Source of the DNA: Chamaecrista fasciculata
Taxonomy: Eukaryota > Streptophyta > Magnoliopsida > Fabales > Fabaceae
Direction of reading: 5' to 3'
Length of the DNA: 64,000 bases
Assembly: GCA_003254925.1 (NCBI GenBank)
Contig: QANZ01029687.1
Coordinates: 1 to 64,000, forward strand
Shown here: piece after piece, positions 23,325 through 34,649 of the stretch
Layout: every line of letters starts with the position of its first letter
How positions within the stretch are numbered: the first letter of the stretch is position 1
Made by a program: the position numbers and the translations under genes
Notes under the pieces: generated by a model
Told to the model about the DNA's origin: nothing
Databases searched by the model: none
Seen by the model: only the letters and a program-made list of their open reading frames with translations

Positions 23325-24911
23325 AGGCCAACAGGTGTGACTCTCTGCTCAACAACTTCTTCTAGGGAAACCACACAGGCAACAAAACCCCCCACATGAA
23401 AGCCTGGAACTCCATATGCCTCCCAATTGATATGGGGGGATTAGGCATCAAACGGTTGAGTGCTTTTAATAATGCTATGCTCGGCAGACAAGCCTGGCGA
23501 ATAATTCATGACAAGAACTGCCTACTTTCCCAAGTCTACCGTGCTAAATACCAGAAAATCAGAAATGGAAACGTCTTTTTTGGCAACACTCAGTCATCAC
23601 CTTTAGCAAGACCAATCTGTAAGAAGATTAATGAAGTCCTTCGCGACTGTGCCTGGAGAGTTGGAAATGGTGAAAGTATCTCCTTAAACGATCCGCTGTG
23701 GTTCCCCCCATCGCATAGCGCGGGTAGCATTACCATGGTTGCCCAGCTCATTGGACCTAATGGTGATTGGGATAACACTGTGGTCCGAAGCATTTATTAT
23801 GAAACTTTGTCCAACCAAATTCTTGCCATGCCTACCTCCCACACGGGGATCGAGGATAGGATTGTTTGGACAAAGAACACCAGGGGACAGTACTCTGTCA
23901 AAGACGCCTATGCACTTGAGTTTAACAACCAATCTAATCCCCAAACAAACTTCCCATGGAACCTTTTCTGGAAAATCCCAGGCATTCCCAAAGTGAAGCT
24001 TTTTGGATGGAAATGCTTCCATAATGCTCTCCCGCTGGGGGATAACCTGCTGAAAAAACACTTCAACATTGACGGCTACTGCGCCTTTGGATGCCAATCT
24101 GTTGAGGATGACAACCACCTCTTCCTAGCCTGCCCTCTTTCTAGAGCGGCGTGGTTTGATTCTCTGATGGCAATCAAAAGTGACTCCGTCGTGCACCTTG
24201 GCTTCAGGAACTGGCTCACCTCGCTGTTCTTCAGTGTTTGTCAAGACAACCTCGAACAACAGCTGTTTATGAACATTCTCACTTTTGCCTGGTTAATTTA
24301 TAACCACAGGAACAAAGTTCGCTTCCAAGGAGCAACAGCAACTCATGAGGATATTATCAAAAGCTGGCATGACTTCCAAGCATATAGCAAACAAGCGACC
24401 ATGCTTCCCGGGTACCTCGAAAACACTGCCAGAGATGTCCCGAGAACTCCTATCCAGATCCAGCATGACCCGAGTACCAGATACTTTTGTGCCTGGCAAA
24501 AAAACAAACAGAAAAAGAAAAATATCGCAGGGATCTTCCATTTTGACAACAACCTCCCGGTGCTTGACTCCTATCTCTGTGAAGCTTCCTCCAAACCTGT
24601 GCTCAACACTACTCTTGCCGGAGCCAGACAGACTCTCGAAATTCTTGCCTCCAAAGGTGTCAAGGACATCACCATTCTCTTCCCAAAACCCCTGTTCAAT
24701 AGGGAAAAGCCGGCTGGAATGCATTACGCACAAGACCTTCTTATGCTCGACATCAAGAATCTTGCTAACCAACCAAATCGTCGATGGCAGCTGATGGAAT
24801 GCCCCAACTCGTTTCAATTAACGGATATCTTTCCGATCATTGCTGATTTTCTTTTTGGTTTTTTCTGCTTCCTGTAATCTAGGCCTTGTTTTGTTTTCAA
24901 AAAAAAAAAAA
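23325..24911 (+). mobile_element. 5'-truncated L1-type LINE (3' part of ORF2)
   Basis: The frame 23396-24877 encodes the end of a plant L1 reverse transcriptase (LPIDMGGLGIKRLSAFNNAM) and the zinc-binding reverse transcriptase domain typical of plant L1 copies (WRVGNGESISLNDPLWFPP; WNLFWKIPGIPKVKLFGWKC; CAFGCQSVEDDNHLFLACPL). The coding match begins near 23328 (ANRCDSLLNNFF) and a TAG interrupts it at 23362-23364, so the copy cannot express even this part as one frame from its truncated start. An oligo(A) run follows about 20 bases after the stop at 24875-24877. The endonuclease and most of the polymerase are absent. The sequence is GC-richer than its surroundings and still largely open, so it is fairly young. 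I could not find a clear target duplication. Confidence 0.9.
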
Positions 24912-26640
24912 TAATAGACTTGGAATCTTTGAGGCTTTTCGTTCATTTTATTTCACATAGTGATGACCATATTTTAGTCTTTTTTTATCAAGGACCATAT
25001 TTTAGTCGATTATCGAATTTACTGTCTGAATTGGCGTTTGGACTTTGGAGACACAAGGAAACTCAAACGTTTTTTTTTTTGAAACGATACAAAGGAAAAA
25101 GATAGGAAAACAAAAACACATAAAGTATTTGAAGAAAAAAAGATAGGCCAACTGATTAATTATGCTATCAAAAAGTATCATGGGCCTGGGCTTGGGCTTG
25201 AACCTGCCTAGGAACATAAGGCCCAAAAGCATTTCTTTTTGGATTGCTCATGATGATGAGGATGTTGATGAAGCTGTTAATGGTGGCATGGGAAGATTGG
25301 GAATATAACTTGAAGGGAATACTTTAATTATAAAGCTCTTGGGTCATTCTGTGAATCTGTGCCAAATTTCATGAGGGGTTTCGTTCATAAGGAAGACAAC
25401 CATAATTGTTGTTGCTTTTTTCATTAATCTAAAATTAAAATGAATTATTATTGTAATTAACAGTAGCATAAAAAAACTATCAACATTTCTTAATTTTTTC
25501 AATAAAAAATATAACAGAATGAATTACTTACATAGAATCTACAGTTCCAGGAACTTTCCTCACTTTCCAAAGTTGATGGATTGTTTTTTTTTTTTTACAT
25601 AATAACTAAAATTCAAGGCGTATTTTAAGGGAAGAAAAAACCATTTTTAAAAACCGTGGACAACATATTAAGTGAAAGGCTACCTTAAACTATTTCCAAT
25701 GTATACATTGTCTAAACTTTTATTAAAACTATTTATAAATAAAGTTTTTAACAAAAAGAACAATATAAATCTTTAAAAACAATGACCTGGCATTTTAAGG
25801 CCTACATATATACCATTTTTAAGATCAAAGTCTACTAATTCGCATACCCACACAAAGATAAAATAAATATATACGTACCTCTGTTTCTCATGTTCACCTA
25901 TAAAAATTCTAAAGAGTTAATGGACAAGTGTATTATAGGAATGACTCTTTGAAGAAAATAGAAACAAACTTGAAAAAGCAATAAAACAAAAATAAATAAA
26001 TTAAAGAAAAAATAATAAATTAAATAGAGAAATGAGACTTATCTCTTGAAGCGAAACAAGACAAATTAAGTTAGAAACTCTTGAGAGATTGTATATTGAA
26101 ATCTTCCAAAGCTTTGTATCTGTTGAATGAAGATTGAAATTAAAAGTAGTGGGATCTATTTATAACTGGGAGGTGGATGATTACTTGTAAGTCTAAGCAA
26201 TATGAGTCGGTGAGACTTCGAGGTGAGGGAGTGCTTATAAGTCTAAGCGATATGAGACTTGAATATATAACTCTGTAACAATGATCGATTCCTCTTATAA
26301 TGTTTGATTAATCACGAGATAAAATAACTTGTACTATATTTTTTAAATCTATATTATGACGATGAATGTTTTATATGAGTAATTTAATACAAATTGATCG
26401 TACAACTTTGTGTAATGTTTAAACGGATTTCTTGATCTCATGATCTCATATTGATGATGAAGGTGTAACCTACCTAGGAACATAAGGCCCTGTAAGCATT
26501 TCTTTTTGGATTGCTCATGATTCATGATGATGACGATGATGATGAAGGTGTTAATAATGGTGACATGGAGATATAAGTTGAAGGCAATAATTTATAAAGC
26601 TCTTGGGTCATCCTGTGCCAAATTTCATGAGGGCTTTTGA
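24912..26640 (-). pseudogene. shuffled duplicate segments with promoter copy D
   Basis: The segment at about 24912-25160 matches 34340-34640 and 42760-42877 (ATCTTTGAGGC, CATTTTATTTCACATA). About 25190-25400 is repeated at 26465-26640 (CCTAGGAACATAAGGCC, GCATTTCTTTTTGGATTGCT). About 25640-25880 matches 32165-32810. Promoter copy D at about 26030-26165 keeps TTATAAATAGA, but the leader exon ends CTTCAAGAG followed by ATAAGT, so the donor GT of the other copies has become AT. No intact reading frame remains. Orientation is inferred from the other copies. Confidence 0.5.
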
Positions 26641-26719
26641 TCACTTAAAAAGTCTTCAAAATTATTGTTAATGAAACCCTCTCGACTATGTCTACGTAGG
26701 CCAATCCAAAGAGCATCTA

Positions 26720-29618
26720 TGATATGGACCAAGGCCCACACAGAAATGGCCCAATACTGGAAGCAAGTTTCAGCAATATGAGGTGGCACATGAGCATGAG
26801 ATAGCAGCAAGAGTTTGTTAGAATTGTTATAGTCACAATACTCTATAAATAGTAGACTACTATTCAGATTAGGGAACATGGATATTTTACAGATCATTTT
26901 GGTCTAGGAGTTTCACCCTGACTCGAATAGGGCAACGCATTGTATTTTCTCTTGTTCTTCCTTGAGGGATTAATACAATATCATTCACATCTCAGCTTCT
27001 AATCTTTCCATTTTATGTTAATTTCTACTTGTTGCTTGATTCATAACATTTGGTGCTTTCATTGAGAGTGTCAATCATGGCAGAAGGAACTCACTTAGAT
27101 ATGACGGAAATTGCTGCAGAGGCGTTACTGAAATCATACGAAAAGATGGCGGACCAGCTTGATTTCTTCAGCGATCAATTGACTAAACGTGACGAAACAA
27201 TGAAACGTATGGAATCCATGTGTTGGCAATTGCTACATGGGCAAGCAATGGCCGATTCACCAACAACGTCAATTTCTAGCTCTGTACCGGAATTGGAAGA
27301 AGAAACAGGGAATCTTGAAATTATTCAAGAAGTGGCTGATGTCTATTCCAGTGGAGAAAGCGTTACCGGTTCAGAATTGGACATGTTGTGTAGCGCCGAA
27401 AGGGAAATGGTAGAAATCGACTACTCCGTAGAACGAGATTGCGACTTAAAAATCAGTTCCGATCTTGACATTTTTCTGATTCCCACTGAGTTTCGTCTGG
27501 ATGGCAACAAAATGGAGCAAAATTGCTCACTCACACCATTGAGTATCGAAGAAGGTGTGGTGGAATCTGACGCGAACGTTCGAGCTAAGTGCGACAACGC
27601 TTTCAAGGGAGAACGTTCTAGCAAGCTCGGTGACATTGACGATTCCGTGGGTGGAGTCGTTCTTGATACGGAGTTGCACAGGTTTGGACTCGTTAACATG
27701 AATTACTCTACTGATTTTAATGAGCTGCAAATTTATTCCATGATGACTGAAGAAGAATCTAAAAAGAATGTTGCTAAAACATGTTCTATAAATGAAAAGG
27801 ATGCTTTGTTCAGTGGCTGGACTGAGACGATTAATTTTTCTGAATTTGTTTCTGTATATCGCGGAGACTATGCCACACAAGATTGTGATTACCAAACCAG
27901 TTTCAATGATGATTCGATTTTAATTTCAAGTGATATATCTCAATTGGATGGAAAGAGAAAAGAAGTGAAAGTGGCAGGTTGTAGTGGAGATAATAATGCA
28001 CTCTTTGATCCAGGAGGAATTGTTATAGATCTATGTTTCTCAAACAATGAAAATCTTAATTGTTGGAGGAAGAATTCAATAACAAGTATTAATGGCAGCA
28101 TGGTTTTGCCTCAGCTGGATGTGAAATTTTACTGTAAAACAGTCTATGGGCTTGGTTTAATTCAAACTTACGTGTTAAATTACACTAGTTGCATAAGCCA
28201 CAATTTCATGTTGGAGCTGAAGCAATTTGAAATTAATGATTCAATTAATTGTGCCTTACACAAGTCTTCATATCTAGAGCAATATAAGGGAAGGGTTACT
28301 GATATAGAAAGGCTCCTTGTTCTTGGCCAAATTGGTTTTGGAGGCAGAAAAAAAATGGCATTCCAACTACATGCTTCCTTACTCTCTGTTGTGTGTCTCT
28401 TGAACATCAAATTGAACATGGATGCTGATGCCATTATGGTTTATCATTTTGGCCTAAGTGATGAGAAGTGGAATGATGATGATGACGAGTTAAATTTTCA
28501 GCAGTACTTGGAAGCAATTATGACAAGTTTCTTGAGTAAAGATGACTGTAGACTGTCATGTGTGGAGATGGAGATTATAGATCGAATGATTTTGCAAATT
28601 TTCTTTGAGGGCATAATAGCCACTGCTTCTACATTACAAGAGGGCAGTAGGGATGTGGCAAATCTTCTTAAATGCTTATTATATCCTTTTGACCCTGGAG
28701 GATGCCCTTTTCATAAGTTTACAACAAATGCTTCACTCACCAGAACCAATATTTTACTCTCGGAGATGAAGTGGAACTCATTGGAGCATTTGAGTACTTT
28801 GCATCTGTTGACTAATGAAGCTCAACTCACTTTGTCTAGTATTAAGCTGATATGGGAAGATGACAATTTGGATGGAAGGTCAGGCAACATACGAACCATT
28901 TTGAACACCAAATTGTTCTCTTATGCAGCAAAGATTAAGAGTGTCACTAATTTTTGTCCTGGAGGGTGGGAGTTGGTACATAAAATTCATATGGGCCTTA
29001 CATCAAAGGTTGAAATGCTATCTAACAAAGCTAGTATTCTCCAAGTCAAAGCAACAAAGGTAGCTTTCCCTTTTGATCCAGGAGGTAGAACATTTGATGA
29101 TCAATTAATCAGTACAATAAAGCTTCATGATTGTTGTTCAATCATCTTGTGGTTAGATATAAAGACAAAGCTGCTGATATCCTTCTGCTGGAATGATCTT
29201 TTAAACTCATTGAGATTTATTAGATATATGCAACTCTTCTTATTAAGCTCCAACCTTGAGGACAAGGTTGTTCTTGAGCCGTTGGGTATTGATATGGACC
29301 AAGGCCCACACAGAAATGGCCCAATACTGGAAGCAAGTTTCAGCAATATGAGGTGGCACATGAGCATGAGATAGCAGCAAGAGTTTGTTAGAATTGTTAT
29401 AGTCACAATACTCTATAAATAGTAGACTACTATTCAGATTAGGGAACATGGATATTTTACAGATCATTTTGGTCTAGGAGTTTCACCCTGACTCGAATAG
29501 GGCAACGCATTGTATTTTCTCTTGTTCTTCCTTGAGGGATTAATACAATATCATTCACATCTCAGCTTCTAATCTTTCCATTTTATGTTAATTTCTACTT
29601 GTTGCTTGATTCATAACA
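26720..29618 (+). mobile_element. young non-autonomous LTR retroelement, structurally whole
   Basis: The two 329-base LTRs (26720-27048 and 29290-29618) start TGATATGG and end TAACA and look identical by eye. The 5-base target duplication ATCTA lies at 26715-26719 and 29619-29623. A primer-binding site TGGTGCTTTCATTGAGAG (27051-27068) begins 2 bases after the left LTR; its complement ends in CCA as a tRNA should. A TATAAATAG box lies in each LTR. The internal region is 2.2 kb, and I see no gag zinc knuckle, protease, reverse transcriptase or integrase, so it would have relied on another element. Identical LTRs mean a very recent insertion. The family is not assigned. Internal coding content is described separately. 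Confidence 0.88.
27077..29374 (+). other. long open frame inside the LTR element, function unknown
   Basis: One open frame of 765 codons runs from the first ATG after the primer-binding site into the right LTR by about 85 bases. The first 60 residues are predicted helical (MTEIAAEALLKSYEKMADQL, QLTKRDETMKRMESMCWQLL) and could be a gag-like coiled region. The motif FDPGG recurs three times (LFDPGGIVI, PFDPGGCPF, PFDPGGRTF). The rest shows no domain I know. Similar long frames with this motif may occur in other plant non-autonomous LTR elements, but that is from memory. It is part of the element, not a host gene. Confidence 0.55.
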
Positions 29619-29623
29619 ATCTA

Positions 29624-31230
29624 ACTCAGTTTCAGTCCACATTGTCGTCATTGATGATATGATGATAATATTGTCTGATCAATATAACAATAATAATATA
29701 ACTCAATAATGAGTCAATATAGTTAACAATAAACCAAACAAACTAAAACATTAAAATGCACAGAATGAGTTATTTACATAGAGTCTATAGTTCATGGATC
29801 TTTCCTCACTTTTCAAAGTTTGTGGATTTGTTTTTTCATAATAACTAAAATTCCAGGTGTATTTAAAAAAAAAAACAACATTTTAAAAACCTTGGACAAG
29901 ACGTATATTTATGTTTTTTATCCTAGATTATATAATATTTAGATTTTGAGCCTTGGTCTAACCAAAAATTCAAGATTTTGAGGTTAGGTTAAAATATTAT
30001 GTACATTTAGCCCCTATTTTTTTCTTCTTGTTTTAAAATCCCTCTTGCTTTAGTGGCAAGAACTCATCATGCACAAACAAGAACTCATCCCATTGCTATT
30101 TTTACCGGAACTACAAGATTTGACAAGAAAAACATAAATGACCCACAAAAACTTTTTTAATCAGATGCAATTTAGTCCCTAGATCGAACAAAAATTTAAA
30201 ACCTCAGCCTCTTTCTTCACTGATTTCATCATTAAAAATCAAGCACACAACAACAATGAAGGAGACCTAACAGATTCGAAATCAAGGAGTAAAATTCAAG
30301 TGAGAACGCATTTGGAGATGAAAAACTCCGGGCCTGTTTGATCTTGGCTTTTAGAAACAAAATTTTAAAACTATTCTTAAACCTGTTTTTGAAAACAGGT
30401 TTTCAGAAAAAAAAAATTAAAAAAAAATTGTTTAATAAACTAATTTTCTTAGAGGAGAAGATGAACTTCACAATTTTTTGCAAAAATTACAGAATGCCTC
30501 CAAATAGTTTTAAAATTTACAAAAAGTCCCTGGATCATAATAATTGAGGACTAAAATGAAAAATACAAAAAAATTTTGGGGTCAAAATGTAATTTTTAAA
30601 AATATCATGATAAGGGTAAAATTACAAATTAGTCTTAAATCTAGAAGAAGAATGCAGTTTAGTCCTACAAAATTGTGGATTCAATGGGAGGAAGATAAAA
30701 TTTACAATTTTTTGCAAAAATTATAGAATACCCCTAAATAGTTTCAAAATTTACAAAAATGTCCCTGGATCATAATAATTGAGGACTAAAATGAAAAATA
30801 TAAAAACATTTTGGGGTCAAAATATAATTTCAAATAAATATTGAAAAAAGCTTAAAATTACAAATTAGTCTTAAATCTGAAAAAAAAAAATGCAGTTTAG
30901 TCCTACAAAACTGTGCGTCGAGTGGAAGGAAGATGAAATTTACACATTTTTGCAAAAATTACATAATGCCCCCAAATATTTTCAAAACTTACAAAAATGT
31001 CCCTAGATCATGATATTTGAGGACTAAAATAAAAATTTCAAAAAAATTTAGGGTTAAAACCTATTTTTTGAAAAAATATGGATAATGGTGAAAATTTTAC
31101 ATCAGTCTGAAATATGAAAGATGAATGTAGTTTAATCCTAAATCTAAATAAAGGAAATACTTGTAAAATTTTACAAATATGTCACCGCTTATTTTATAAA
31201 AACTGAGTTCAAAACAAGTTTTAATAATTC
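29624..31230. repeat. spacer with degenerate tandem units of about 240 bases
   Basis: About 29750-29920 repeats 25500-25640 (TTTCCTCACTTT.CAAAGTT, CATAATAACTAAAATTC). From about 30440 to 31190 there are at least three degenerate copies of one unit. Each has a GGAAGATGAA-type start, TTTTTGCAAAAATTA, CAAAAATGTCCCTGGATCAT, GAGGACTAAAATGAAAA and TTTTGGGGTCAAAATGTAATTT. The same unit occurs twice inside the hAT element 33381-34315. No gene is seen. Confidence 0.6.
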
Positions 31231-31289
31231 TCTATTTTTATGTTTTACCCTTAAGTCATGTTCAAGTATTTCAAATCTAAATATAGGTG

Positions 31290-31870
31290 AAACGTTGGTG
31301 TCAATTATACCCTAACCTCAATTATTTTTGGGCCAAAATCCTATTTTGGTCCCTCAAGTTTGCTCAAAGTTTTGTTTTGGTCCCTCGAGTCTCCGGTGAG
31401 ATACATGGCGGCCCTGACGACTACGAAAACTCCTAATCTAAGGTTTTTTGACTTCCTGAGTTCAATGACGACCTTCATTTTGCGAAAAAATTATCGGAAA
31501 TATGATTTTCGGTGATTGTGTAATTTTTCGACGACTATGTAATTTTTCGGCGGCTTGCCAATCATGTTTTTGAAAAATAGAGAATGTCATTGAACTCAGG
31601 AGGTCAAAAAATCTTGGATTAGGAGTTTTCATAGTTTTCCGGGCCGCCATGTATCTCGCCAGAAAGTTCAGCAGAGACGTGAAGGCCCAAAACGAAACTT
31701 TGAGCAAACTTGAGGGACTAAAATAGGACTTTGGCCCCAAAAAAATTGAAAGTTAGGGTATAATTGACACAAACGTTTCATATTGAGGGCATAACTGACA
31801 CAAAACAAACGTTAGGGGCATAACTGAAATTGACCCTAAACGTTAGGGGCACGAAAGGGTCTTTTGTCAA
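31290..31870. mobile_element. foldback element, Mutator-like type likely
   Basis: The left arm at about 31320-31400 (TTTTGGGCCAAAATCCTATTTT, TTGCTCAAAGTTTTG) is the inverted copy of the right arm at about 31680-31750 (AAACTTTGAGCAAACTTGAG, GGACTTTGGCCCCAAAA). A second inverted pair lies further in (ATACATGGCGGCCC against GGGCCGCCATGTAT). The core is GC-richer than its flanks. Outer ends and target duplication are not resolved. A fragment with the same arm lies at about 55144-55250. Confidence 0.55.
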
Positions 31871-32250
31871 GTTTTAATTTTCTTTTACAAATAATATTTT
31901 TTATGACTAAATTATTCCTTTAAAATAATTAATTATTTCTTCGTCGCATCTATTTATAATAATATTATTATTTTATATTTTAGACAGTATCATAATTTAA
32001 CATGTTTTGAGGGACTAAATTTTAATTTTTTTCTAAAATAAAAAATTTACCACTTTAGTAAGTTACCTTTCCATTCTTTAATACCATTAGATTAAATAAA
32101 TGGCTACAATTATACCAAACAACCTATTGTATACATGTAACAAGTTGCATGTTATACTAATTCCAAGTGAAAGGCTACCTTAAACTATTTATAGAAGTCA
32201 TTGTATACATTATCTAAACTTTTATTAAAACTATTTATAAAAAAAGTAAA

Positions 32251-32671
32251 GGGTAAATTACACAAAAGGGCCATGTGGTTTGGCCCACTTTCAGATAGGA
32301 TCCTTGTGGTTTAAAAAGTGTTAGATAGGGTCCCTGTGGTTTGTTCTGTTGACAAAAGGGTCCTGAGGTATATTTCTGTTCAAAATTTGACAGAAATTTT
32401 GGCTAAAATACCATTTTAAGACCCTAACTATTAATTTTTATGCGTTTGACTCCCTATTTGTATAAGAGGACTTTGACGCATAAAAATTAATAGTTAGGGT
32501 CTTAAAATAGTATTTTAGCCAAAATTTCCGTCAAATTTTGGACAGAAATATACCTCAGGACCCTTTTTGTTAACGGAGCAAACCACAGGGACCTTATCTG
32601 ACACTTTTTAAACCATATGGACCCTATTTGAAAATGGGCTAAACCATAATGCTCTTTTGTGTAATTTACCC
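32251..32671. mobile_element. Mutator-like MITE, whole, with 9-base duplication
   Basis: The duplication AAAAGTAAA (32242-32250, 32672-32680) encloses a 421-base element whose two halves are nearly complete inverted copies. The ends are GGGTAAATTACAC and GTGTAATTTACCC. The paralogous segment at 25740-25770 (TATTTATAAATAAAGTTTTTAACAAAAAG) carries no insert, so it entered after that duplication. It has no coding capacity. Confidence 0.92.
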
Positions 32672-33380
32672 AAAAGTAAAAAATAAAACACAATATAAAT
32701 CTTTACAAACAATGACCTGACATCTTAAGGCCTGCATATATACCCCTTTCAAGATCAAAGCCTACTAATTTGCATACCCACACAAAGATAAAAGAAATAT
32801 ATATGGGTCCAAACCGGGCCGGGTCTAGGGTCCAAAGGAAACTTGGCTCGGCCCGGCCCGTGTGCACCCGTAATATTTGTGATAACTTCCTATTACTTTC
32901 ATATAATACATCGAGCATCAGGGTCTTAAGATCTCATATACTAATCATGAGGTGACGTTAATTTTACTCTCAAGTCTAGATAATGTTTATATCAAAGCTA
33001 TCTAGTAATAAATTCTTAGCTAAATTGCACTTAAATCTCCAAAGTTTTAGGCTAGAGACAGAAAACATCCTTGACTTTTAAAATTTAATAAACATACTCA
33101 TGATATCTCTCAATTTGCTTATTTAAAACTATTGAGTTATAAAAGTTAACAGATTCAACTTTCAAATAAGTTGATAGACATCGGTTTGAGTTTCCATTCT
33201 AAAATTTAACTCTCTAACTTCTTTGGAATGTTTTCTTAATTAATTGATGGTAGATAATTCGGTTCAGATGTTAAGCAATAATACCTCTGCAATCACACGA
33301 GGAATTGATTCACTTCACTCCTCACTCAAAGGTGGAACTTGAAATTAAACGTGGAATGAATAATGATGAATACTTTATTG
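32672..33380. repeat. segment paralogous to 22680-23260 and 42598-42745
   Basis: From about 32925 to 33190 the sequence matches 22680-23260 (CTCATATACTAATCATGAG, GGCTAGAGACAGAAAACA). From 33225 it matches 42598-42745 (GAGGAATTGATTCACTTCACT). About 32800-32870 is a short CCGGGCC-rich scrap ending GTGTGCACCC, like the end of a hAT element. There is no gene. Confidence 0.55.
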
Positions 33381-34315
33381 TAGAGGTGACAAAATAATAC
33401 CCCCACCTATTAACCCAACCCAACCCAACTCTCATTTTAACCAACTATGACCCAACCATTTAAATAATAGGTCAAGATGGGTTGGATCAAAAAATTAACC
33501 ACTAAAATTTGAGTTAGGTTGGGTCAAACTCATAGTTTACCCAACCTAACCTAAATTTATGTCAAAACTACGTAGTTTTATGGAGGGGGTGAATATTAAT
33601 TTCACAAATTTTTGTAAAAATTAGAAAATTCCCCCCAAATAATTTCAAAATTTACAAAAATGTTCCTGAACCATAATAATGGAGGACTAAAATGAGAATT
33701 ATAAAAAAATTGGGTCAAAATGTAATTTTGAAAATAGTGGGAAAATGGTGAGATTACAAATTAGTCCAAAATCTAGAAAATGAATATATTTTAGTCATAC
33801 AAAATTGTGCGTTTAGTTAAAGGAAGATGAACTTCACAAATTTTTGCAAAAATTACAGAATTCCACCAAATATTTTCGAAATTTACAAAAATGTCCTTGG
33901 ATCATGATATTTCAAAACTAAAATGAAAATTACAAAAACCTTTTGGGGTCAAAATGTAATTTTTACAAAATATAAAAAATTTAGAAATTGCAAATCAGTC
34001 CAAAATCTGAAATGAATACACTTTAGTCATAAATCTGAATAATTGAAAAAATATTCTCATTAATTAGTTTACAAATTAAATCATTAATATTTAATTTTAT
34101 TAAATAGTTTTAATATTTAATTTTATTAAATAGTTTAATTATTAAACAAATTAAATAATATAAGTATTTTAAGATAGCTTCATGGGTCGGGTTGGATCGG
34201 CCCTTAATTTTATGGGTCATGACCCACCCGTGACCCATTTAACAAATATAAATGAGTTATTGACCCCTTTGTAACTTAACCATTTAGAACTCAATCCAAC
34301 CATTTGTCATCCCTA
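33381..34315. mobile_element. hAT-type non-autonomous element, 935 bases
   Basis: The perfect 8-base duplication CTTTATTG lies at 33373-33380 and 34316-34323. The ends are TAGAGGTGACAAA and the complement of TTTGTCATCCCTA, matching the TAGGGGTG type of hAT end. The subterminal arms are rich in AACCCAACCC and its complement. The centre holds two copies of the roughly 240-base unit seen at 30440-31190. The paralogous site at about 42740 (ACTTTATTGCTTGGAC) is empty. Confidence 0.9.
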
Positions 34316-34649
34316 CTTTATTGCTTGGACTTTAATGGGAAGCCATTAGACTTCCAATCTTTGAGGCCTTTCATTCATTTTATTTCACATATATTAGTGA
34401 CGAGCATATTTTAGTGGATTATGGAATTTACTGTCTAAATGGCGTTTGGAGACACAAGGCGACTCAAACCTTCTTTTTTTTTTTTTTTTTNTTTTTTTTT
34501 TTTTTTTTGGAAGCGATACAAATTACGAAGTAAGGAAAAAGATAGTAAAAAATGAAAACATAAAGTGTGAAATTGCAAATAAAATTTGAAGAAAGAAAAG
34601 GCTAGGACAACTAATTAATTATGCTTTCAGAAAGTGTTAATTCTTGAAA

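Larger units (their letters stand above)
26625..29665 (-). pseudogene. Myb/SANT-like exon fragment split by an LTR element
   Basis: On the minus strand the host sequence just outside the LTR element is coding-like on both sides. The part at about 29619-29660 gives MWTETELD, and the part at 26625-26719 gives LWIGLRRHSREG and runs to a stop at 26625-26627. This resembles the WTEEELDALWIGVRRHGRG start of a Myb/SANT repeat seen in plant chromatin-remodelling (CHD3-like) proteins. The second half of the repeat is missing: the frame goes on FINNNFEDF and stops. The element entered this exon with the duplication ATCTA. The resemblance is from memory, and the parent gene is not established. Confidence 0.45.
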
